Shown: positions 1 to 8,952 of the stretch, piece by piece | Layout: each line of letters begins with the position of its first letter | Position numbering within the stretch: the stretch's first letter is position 1 | Source of the DNA: Lamellibrachia satsuma | Lineage: Eukaryota > Annelida > Polychaeta > Sabellida > Siboglinidae | DNA: 64,000 nt | Assembly: GCA_033239005.1 (NCBI GenBank) | Contig: BSQZ01000005.1 | Location: forward strand, 12,555,001-12,619,000 | Direction: 5' to 3' | The notes under the pieces: generated by a model | The model's input: only the letters and a program-made list of their open reading frames with translations | What the model was told of the DNA's origin: nothing | The model's database searches: none | Made by a program: the position numbers and the translations under genes

Positions 1-958
1 ATATCTGGGGCTTTCAGTAAGAGACCCTCCTATCTTACCGGAAAGCAATAACCGTGGCCTTCCTCTTCTCGTGTTTACTGCTACGCCATTACTTACTGCG
101 TGATCAATTCTCGTGTTGTTTGACCGAATTCTCCTATATGCGCTACGCACGTGTTATCGCCACGCAGATTGCGGCAAGTGAGATACTATTTGTATATAAA
201 TAGCTCGCTGCATATTGAACCGAACGAGTGCATCACTCATTGCTGCCTGTTTATAACGGCTGGCATGCGTGTTTACGGGCAGCAACAGGCGAGGTGCTAA
301 CGATACTAGCCGACTGTCAAACGTAACAATTTATGCATCGGTGCAACAGTTGAAGAACAGTTGCTTCTCGTGTACAGAGTAGCTACTGACACTGAGTTCT
401 CGTGTTGTATGTAGGCCTTAGCTCAACACTACTGTCGGGACATTTAGATCACTCTTTGGGTCCATCCTGCCCCAGTTGACTCGTCTTGCTTGCCCCAGTT
501 CCAGGCATCGCCGCAGTGACGTCATTTGTACGTTGTTGTGTAATCTTGTCACGTGGATTGCTTTTCAAATTACGTAATATCCACGATAAAGTGGCGACGC
601 ATGGTACCGCTGAAATAAATCTCCGTAGAACTGTCTCCTTGCAAAATTGCGAAGATTATTTTCCAAGTATGCCGTAATGCAATCGCTCTATGTGCCCGAT
701 ATGATCGGTCTAGTGACTGCGACATCGGACAGCTTTGACGCAACATTGATTTTGACGCGGCCGAAAGACGTTGATGCGCGCGGTGTAAAGCCTTCTTTAT
801 GAGCCGCGTGAAGTAGAGTCTGTGACTAAATCTCGTATGTTGTGTTCAGTAATGCAGCCATTGATAGTAGCTGAACTATGTCAGTCGTACCGTTATTAAA
901 ACTATCCATACCTTTGCCCGACGGCAGACACCGTTTATATCCTAACTGTGCCTATTTG
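1..958. other. No gene recognised; candidate 5' region
   Basis: I see no protein family or splice-consistent coding exon here. The only suggestive signal is a TATA-like motif near 193. If the membrane-protein exons at 2326 onward use it, this stretch holds their 5' UTR and part of a first intron. Confidence 0.4.
193..203 (+). promoter_or_regulatory. Possible TATA box
   Basis: TATATAAATAG is followed about 30-40 bases later by TCACTCA, an initiator-like motif. It could be the promoter for the + strand gene whose first recognisable coding exon starts at 2326. The distance would require a 5' UTR intron of about 2 kb. The motif also arises easily by chance in AT-rich DNA. Confidence 0.25.
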
Positions 959-1580
959 GAGTGGTAATAGTATTACACTACCCCTAACCAGGGGTGGTAA
1001 TAGTATTACACTACCCCTAACCAGGGGTGGTAATAGTATTACACCACCCCTAACCAGGGGTGGTAATAGTATTACACTACCCCTAACCAGGGGTGGTAAT
1101 AGTATTACGCTACCCCTAACCAGGGGTGGTAATAGTATTACACTACCCCTAACCAGGGGTGGTAATAGTATTACACTACCCCTAACCAGGGGTGATGTCA
1201 GTACTACACTACGCCTAACCAGGAGTGGTGTCAATACTACACTACCCCTAACCAGGAGTGGTGTCAATACTACACTACCCCTAACCAGGACTGGTGTCAG
1301 TACTACACTACCCCTAACCAGGAGTGATGTCAGTACTACACTACCCCTAACCAGGAGTGGTGTCAGTACTACACTACCCCTAACCAGGAGTGATGTCAGT
1401 ACTACACTACCCTAACCAGGAGTGATGTCAATACTACACTACCCCTAACCAGGAGTGATGTCAGTACTACACTACCCCTAACCAGGTGTGGTATTATTAC
1501 TACACTACCCCTAACCAGGAGTGATGTCAATACTACACTACCCCTATCCAGGGGTGGTATCAATACTACGCTACCCTTAG
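959..1580. repeat. 33-bp minisatellite, about 19 units
   Basis: Tandem 33-bp units share the core ACACTACCCCTAACCAGG. The first seven or so units carry GGTAATAGTATT upstream of the core; the rest carry GTCAATACT or GTCAGTACT, so two subfamilies sit side by side. The core includes CCCCTAACCAGGGG, a small inverted repeat. Because 33 is a multiple of three, several frames stay open for over 100 codons, which is not evidence of a gene. One unit near 1410 has lost a single C. Confidence 0.95.
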
Positions 1581-2296
1581 CAGATAAAGCTGTTGAAACG
1601 TGGAACTTTCAGTTTTCCCAACTTCATGTGTGAATGTCGGCTGAATCATTATACATGTTGTATGTTGTCATGTCTTGGTCGACGTCTTTGTGGAGACTAA
1701 ACTTGAAATGGTGTTTCCATTACACGGTGTACCATCGACAACGGGTCCAGTACTGTCTGGGCGAGGATGTGGGTCTTATGTGGTGGTCTGTGCGTAGAGC
1801 AGCGAGCTCAGCCTGCCTGTATCGGAACAAGGCGTCGGGCTAGACGCAACGATCTGAAGTAAATAAGGGTGTAACCTGCTTATATTATATATTATCAGCT
1901 AACTCCATTTATTTCCGGCAGTAAACAGTTTACACGATATTGCTTTGATGTTTACGTGAACATGTCATGGCACACTGTAACCTTGAGGAATCTGTTTGGT
2001 TCGTGATACTATATCTAAAGGGCTATAGGACAAACAATGCATTCCCATCCGCTATTATGTGGCATGTGGCGACGTAGGCTGCAAGAACTGGTGTGACATT
2101 GTCGCTGGTGCTGTGACATTGGGTCAAGTTTTTTATACAAAAGCACAATCACCTGTTCCTGTGGGTGCACGAACGCACACACGCACGCACGTATGTACGC
2201 ACGCACGCACGCACGCACACACACACGCACACACGTTTAATGTTCTCATTTAGTACATTTAAAACCCTTAATTGTGACTGATTCTTTTATACCTAG
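1581..2296. other. Non-coding stretch with an ACGC microsatellite
   Basis: I recognise no coding exon. Roughly 2177-2236 is an (ACGC)n tract grading into (AC)n. If the TATA-like motif at 193 is real, this is intron sequence ending at a polypyrimidine tract and AG at 2295-2296. Confidence 0.4.
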
Positions 2297-2325
2297 TTCT
2301 GGCGGAGTACCGGCTTGCAGTAGTG

Positions 2326-4087
2326 ATGGGGCACGCCCGTAAGTTGTACGGAGACATGGACGACATCGCCTTCCTGGCGAAGCGGAAGCCATTCGCCGTG
2401 CTGCTGACGTCCTCTGGCGCGCTGTTCCTCGCCTGGCTCAGCACGCTACTCTCCATTCTACTCGTGTCGTTCGTCAAGCGGTCCGTTGCTATTGCCTTCC
2501 TCCTCTACGCCGTCTCGCGGGAGATCGTTGTCGCCCTCGTCATGGCCCTCGTGTCAGGTCAGTCGGATGATCTTTTGAAAACATCTGCAAAACCACTGCC
2601 TCCACTCGTGACCTACAAATGTGACAATCGTGTTTGTTCTCCTCCCGTAGCGACTTGTTAGTGCACAATGGGTTGACACATGCACGTACGCACGCACGCA
2701 CGCACGCACGCACGCGCGCACAAACATCCAAACACCGTACAGACCATGTTTTGCTTCATGGAAACTACATTGTTTTACTGTCGTAACAGGAACAGGATAA
2801 CAAAGCGCTAGGCATTTGACGATGTGACGTCACAAAATTAAGAAATACAACATTGGTGCACAATACATCCACGTACAACCCTAATATGTTCAAGCGCGCA
2901 CAGGTGCGACCGCATCCGTACCACTCACCCACTGACCACGCTGTCAATCTTCGTTCCATGCAGCACATTTATTTGAATCTTTAATACATCTGGTAGGCGC
3001 CCTCGTCACCTTCATCCTGCTGCTGGCTGTCGGGGTATCCGTCCTCGCCTTCCCGCCCTCTGCCGTGCAGCGACGGCTCGCCCTCTCCCTCCTTGCCTCC
3101 GGGGTGTCGCTGGTGGCCGTCATGGCTGTCGCACACTTGGACCAGCGGCGCAGCGCCATCGTCCTCATGGTCGGTGGTCTCTGCGCCTCCTTCTTCTCCG
3201 GCTGGGTGATCTTTGTGATGGTATGTTCTCTTTTGATATCGATGTAATAATGGCAAATGTCGTTCCGCTAATCAGTTTTCAGTAACTATAGGAGCCTCTC
3301 GCTATGTGGTTTCCCGATGTGTGGAACAACTTTCAAACCCCCTTTTTATGTACGCACTGCACAAGGAACATCGGATATAATGTTTATGGAACAGCTTAGT
3401 CCAGAGCCAACATGTTCCACATGTCATAGAGTGAGAGTCCGTTGTATTAGCATCAATTTTGTGTTGTGTAATATTAATTTCTGTTTGATATGTCTAGGGT
3501 AATCTTGCAAAGACCTTGCATGTATAAGATGCCGGACTGACTTGTTACTTCGCACTAAGGGATTTTCTCTAGAATCTGACGAACATTGCTTGATGAACGG
3601 TTAGACAAATGCGAAACAATAGTTCCCAGTAAAGTCATTCCCCAGGCATTACGCCTTAGGAAGCCATGAAGGCTTATATGGCCAGTGCTTAAACCTGGTT
3701 TCTGTAGTGCGAAGCAACTTAGAGTGCAATTATACTGACTCTCCTGGACGGGACACTAGTCCATCGCAGGTACCTTCCAAACAGTGTTTGTACTCATTTA
3801 CAGCTGAGTAGACTGAGGCAAAGTAGGGTAAACGAAATTGCCTAAGCTTCGAAAACGAACCGTGCCCAGTGTGGGTGTTGAACTCACAACCCTCGAATTT
3901 AGAGTCCAACACCTTAACCACTAGTCCACGGCTGCCCCCAACAATAGTTCCCAGTGGATATAGTATATTTATTTATTTTGCTATGAGAAATTTCAACATG
4001 TGCCGTATAAGCTTCAGCAACTAAATATGACGTCCATTTTCAGTGGCTAGTGAGCGGAGAAGTGCATAAATACGGACTGAACACAAG
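2326..4087 (+). CDS. Multi-pass membrane protein exons (possible N-terminal part of the downstream ankyrin/SOCS gene)
   Basis: Three putative exons: 2326(or 2297)-2557, 2997-3220 and 4044-4087. Exon 1 follows an acceptor at 2295-2296 or 2319-2320, starts at ATG 2326 and ends with donor GTCAGT in phase 1. Exon 2 follows TGGTAG and ends before GTATGT in phase 0. Exon 3 follows TTTTCAG and ends before GTAGGT in phase 2. The translation begins MGHARKLYGDMDDIAF and then has about five hydrophobic segments separated by short basic loops (KRKPF, VKRS, VQRR, LDQRR), so it should be an integral membrane protein. I do not recognise the family. High GC third positions set these exons apart from the AT-rich introns. 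Phases allow joining to the ankyrin exon at 4884. An alternative is a separate gene, with exon 3 or a Pro/Ser-rich open stretch at about 4649-4836 as its tail. Exon 3 is the least certain. Confidence 0.55.
2684..2718. repeat. (ACGC)n microsatellite
   Basis: Short tetranucleotide tract inside the putative first intron of the membrane-protein gene, between donor 2558 and acceptor 2996. Confidence 0.9.
3615..3955 (-). mobile_element. tRNA-derived SINE with 16-bp target-site duplication
   Basis: Read on the - strand from 3939, the element opens with GGGGCAGCCGTGGACTAGTG, a tRNA-like head with an RNA polymerase III A-box-like TGGACTAGTGGTTAAGG. A B-box-like GTGAGTTCAACACCC follows. A tRNA-unrelated body contains CTCAGTCTACTCAGCTGTAA, and the element ends at 3631. 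It is flanked by a perfect direct repeat, AACAATAGTTCCCAGT, at 3615-3630 and 3940-3955. That duplication is the hallmark of target-primed insertion and defines a 309-bp element. It lies within what would be an intron of the + strand gene. Confidence 0.85.
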
Positions 4088-4378
4088 GTAGGTGATCTTT
4101 GTACGTCCGTCAAGGCACGAACAGTTATTTGATGTATATATGGTATACAGTGCCACCTAATTCATAAAGTTATGATACACGCTCACATACGCACGCATAC
4201 ACTCAATCTATTTCTCAAACGATGTGCATATTCATTATGTAAAAACACGTTTTTGTTGTTGGCCCTATGGTAGTCAAATGTTTTGGTATTACCTAAAATA
4301 TATAAAAACATACAACACTCTATTCTCAACTGGCATTCAAGTTGGTGGTATTCGTTGTAAAGCTAGACGTATTTCTAA

Positions 4379-4524
4379 AGATGATGATGATGATGATGAT
4401 GATGGTGATGATGATGGTGATGATGGTGATGAGGGTGGTGATGATGATGATGGTGATGATGATGATGGTGATGATGATGATGATGATGATGGTGATGGTG
4501 ATGATGATGATGATGATGATGATG
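4379..4524. repeat. (GAT)n trinucleotide repeat
   Basis: About 145 bp of GAT/GGT trinucleotides. It creates poly-Asp, poly-Met or poly-His reading frames on the two strands that should not be read as genes. It is intronic if exons 4044-4087 and 4884-5028 belong together. Confidence 0.95.
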
Positions 4525-4883
4525 GAACGCATGGACACGCGGCATTTTGTTGTTCTTCTTTGTTCCTGAAGTCCGGGTTGAGGCTGACATCGATACTTGT
4601 CCCCGATATTTTGTTTTCCTTCCATCATTTATCCCCTGTCATTGCAGACCCAACCACCTGCCTCTATTCCATCCTCTCCCTTGCTCTCGTCCTTCACTCC
4701 CATCCCGATCCCGTCAGTCGTCCCATCTCAATCTCGGTCTTCGTTTTCTTCCGTTGTACCCGCTCTCTTCGTCAACCGTCCCCTTCCATTTGTGTCACGT
4801 GTCCAGTCCACTTTAGCCGGCTCCTCACCAGCATAAAGTCACATACCATGTGCGAGAAGACGACGTCTTTGCCTGTCTTTCAG

Positions 4884-6644
4884 TACTTTGAGCGCTGTTC
4901 TTCACAACGATTGCAGCACGCTCAAGTTGCTCGTCAGTCTGCCGCGCCAGATCTGTCAAAGACAACTCGACAAGTCACTGCTGGACGCAGTCAGGGCCGG
5001 CTACAATGAGTGCGCCGAAATTATGTTGGTAGGTCACACACAGAGTACATAAACGAATCACATGATTACATTTTAATTGTTGCTTTACTAATATTTACTT
5101 CACATGATATTACGGACTTCGCTGCAAACGCGAGTTACAGATGGCGGCTGCAACAGTCGCCATCTGGCGAACAAGTCCTCACCGAAGACAAAGCTTAATT
5201 TTAACATGCTTGAGAGCTCTTAAGTTATGGCGTTGTGAAACCAGATGCAACAAGAATAAATCATTTTTGCGACGGTGAATCATATGCGAGATATGAATTA
5301 TTGCCTGTCTGATTAGCTAGCTTATTACTAATGTTAGTTGATAGTTTTTTGACACCTCCACGATTTTACGGACCAAAAGTATACATTTACCATTTTGTAA
5401 TTATTTACTAACAATTACTGATGAGCGATTATTTACTAATATAAAATTTGGGTTTACAGACGTTTGATCAATATTGCAGCAGATGTAACTTTATAATAAT
5501 CGCCAACTGAAGTATATCTTTCAAACATTCCAGTCTGTTGGCGCCGATGTGAACATGCGAGACTCGTTCGAGAACTCGCTGCTGTTGCTGGCGAGCGAGA
5601 ACGGCAGCTGCGACATGGCCAAGTTACTGTTGCGCTTCGGCGCCGACGTCGACCTGCACAATCACAGCCGCGGCACGGCGCTGCAGTATGCGGCTAAATG
5701 GGGCTACTGCGACTGCGCGAAACTACTACTGGAACATCAGGCAGATCCAAATGCACAGGTGTGAATACGTATGGCAATTGAGTGGTATTATACAGTATAC
5801 TTGTAATATTCAATGTCTTGCTAGATAAAGTACACCCACTGCGTGTTTTGCAATTGAAATATTATCTAAATGTGATTGTATACAACGTAATTGCATCGAC
5901 CGGTATGTTATTGGATACAAGAACACTTATCACTTCGAGTCTGATACACGTCTGTTTGACCTACATATTGCACATTGAATCTGTTAAGCAGCGGACTCTC
6001 TCAAGCGGTGCGTTTAATACAGCAGGACTATGGACTGTTTTCGCACCAGCCAATGTAATTGGTTATATTAAACGGCCGAGTCTGTTATCCATCCAGTTTT
6101 TAATATGTGCAGTTGATAATGTGTATGCATGGCTTTGCATGCGCTCGTCTTGGCGAGAACCAATATAAATGTATCCAGTTGCCTCGCAGGATCGGTTCGG
6201 ACGGTCAGCCCTCGTCATTGCTGCCGAGCACCAGCAGACTGACGTCATGCTGTTGCTCTTGGCGGCCGGATGTGACGTACATACTGCCGACCTGCAGCGT
6301 CGTACAGCCCTCCACCACGCGGCGCTGCACGACGCCGACGTGACGGTGCTGCTCGAGGCGGGAGCTGACCTGAACGCCATCGATTACCTCAACGAGACGC
6401 CGCTCCATCGCAGGTCGGTCTCATTTCGTTTGGTTGCAGACGTTTGGCATATTGGAGAAACGTAGAAAACTTGCACAACAGGCGAGTTGCTCAAACCCGT
6501 GTTTAGAACTTAGGCCTATGTAGATGTTCATATATGTGTGGGTGGATAGGGGCATACATGCATGCATGCGTGCGTGCGTGCGTGCGTGGGTGCGTGTGTG
6601 TGTGGGTGCGTGTGTGTATATGTATGTAAGCATGTACACACACA

Positions 6645-6718
<74 letters not shown>

Positions 6719-7526
6719 CGTACAGCAAAATGTATATACATTTGGCGTTTTCGACTTAGCGCACGTTATAAATAGCTGGAATTCAACTTTGACATTTGAC
6801 ATCAAGAAAAGCTCAGCTACACAAAAACGTTTTTTCAAAAATTGCGCAAATTACAAAAATGTGAGCGATATTATATGAACACTGTTTCTGAACTTTCTTT
6901 GCAGCGCCAAGCAAGGTAGCGTCATCGTGTCGCAAGCTCTGCTGGAGGGCGGCTGCGACCCGAACGCGCGCAACTACATGCAGCGAACGCCACTACACCT
7001 TGCAGCAATGGACACCAAACTCGACACGACCCACATTGACCTACTTCTGCGGTTCGGAGCCAGTCCGAGCGACCACGACAGACTCGGCCACCTGCCAATC
7101 TGGTATGCCGCACGTCTCGGCCATTTCGATGTCGTTCGCACCTTTCTCAAATGGAACTTTCCGCTGCGGATGTACCGGCCGCCATCCGCGTCGAATCCAC
7201 TGGCCGCGGCGCTGGAAGACAATCGTCACTTCCTGCGGACGGCGCGTCTCCTCGTCATCGGCGGCTGCGAGCACACGCCGCTCAGGGATTGGATCTCGGC
7301 GAGCGCTGCCGAGGTATGGCGAGATCAACAGACGGTGAACGCCGATTGGCTGCGGAAGGTCACCCGATACCCAATCAGCTTGCAACACGTTTGTCGGGTG
7401 GAAATACGCCGACAACTTGGCCCCGAACGAGCACAACTAACAACACAGTTACCCCTACCGAGAACGTTGATCGAATTTGTCGATCTGCGCGATCTGGAAT
7501 TTGTTGACGATATCGAGCTATGTTAG
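4884..7526 (+). CDS. Ankyrin-repeat and SOCS-box protein (ASB-like Cullin-5 ubiquitin ligase receptor)
   Basis: Four exons: 4884-5028, 5534-5758, 6190-6413 and 6905-7526, each with AG acceptors and GT donors (GTAGGT, GTGTGA, GTCGGT). Phases match throughout, ending at TAG 7524-7526. The roughly 404 residues contain about eight ankyrin repeats; visible repeat cores include LLLRFGADVDLHNHSRGTAL, ALHHAALHDADVTVLLEAGA and TPLHLAAMDT. The C-terminus is a SOCS box near 7360-7490: SLQHVCRVEI fits the Elongin BC box (S/T/P)LxxxC, and QLPLPRTL holds the LPxP Cullin-5 motif. Known family role: the ankyrins bind a substrate while the SOCS box recruits Elongin B/C and Cullin-5/Rbx2. The substrate cannot be told from sequence. 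The first exon begins mid-codon, so the start lies upstream. The exon at 4044-4087 (phase 2) and the membrane exons are compatible, predicting about 571 residues if joined. No AATAAA is obvious just downstream. Confidence 0.88.
6556..6716. repeat. Self-complementary TGCG / ACGC-CA microsatellite
   Basis: A (TGCG)n and (GTGTG) tract at about 6566-6616 is followed, after an AT-rich spacer, by (ACGC)n and (AC)n to about 6716. The two halves are reverse complements, so the tract can fold into a long hairpin. It lies in the last intron of the ankyrin/SOCS gene (6414-6904). Confidence 0.9.
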
Positions 7527-7724
7527 CATTTCGGTTTATTATTGTGTTTCGTGTTTTGTCTACGTAAACAGTGAAATCGACCACAGTTATGTCTAGGTTT
7601 AATGTGTGTGGAGAGACCGTATAAAGTTTGAAGCCTTAAATGATATATTTTATATTTTAAAACATATTTATATTTTAAAACATATTTTGTGTGAGATAGA
7701 TTACGTTAGTGGGGTACAGACGTT

Positions 7725-8727
<1,003 letters not shown>

Positions 8728-8728
8728 C

Positions 8729-8916
8729 AGATGTTCACAAGGCACCACAGCTAGGTTATGATGTCTCGAAGCCACAGATGTTCACAAGGCGCCACAGCTA
8801 GGTTATGATGTCGCGAAGCCACAGATGTTCACAAGGCACCACAGCTAGGTTATGATGTCTCGAAGCCACAGATGTTCACAAGGCACCACAGCTAGGTTAT
8901 GATGTCTCGAAGCCAC
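8729..8916. repeat. 47-bp tandem repeat, four copies
   Basis: Four near-identical 47-bp units containing AGATGTTCACAAGGCACCAC and GGTTATGATGTCTCGAAGCC. The span is exactly 4 x 47 bp. It lies immediately downstream of the globin A stop codon (8953, - strand), in its 3' flank or 3' UTR. Confidence 0.93.
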
Positions 8917-8952
8917 ACAGTTTACGCACTCAATTGTAATGTTGCCGTATTC

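Noticed and set aside
959..1580. Telomere-like CCCTAA motifs in the 33-bp minisatellite
   Set aside because: Only one CCCTAA occurs per unit, embedded in a longer unrelated unit, so this is not an interstitial telomere array.
4379..4628. Poly-Asp, poly-His, poly-Met and poly-Ile reading frames over the GAT repeat
   Set aside because: All frames of a trinucleotide repeat are open; no gene context supports any of them.
4597..4836. Pro/Ser-rich frame as a terminal exon of the membrane protein
   Set aside because: It has a fair acceptor (CATTGCAG) but the phase that joins to 4087 gives a different, poorer frame. Splicing to 4884 is at least as good, so it is kept only as an alternative in the gene entry.
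6927..7526. Long frames overlapping the last ankyrin/SOCS exon on both strands
   Set aside because: Shadow frames of a GC-rich true exon; only the + frame ending at 7526 shows ankyrin and SOCS-box motifs.
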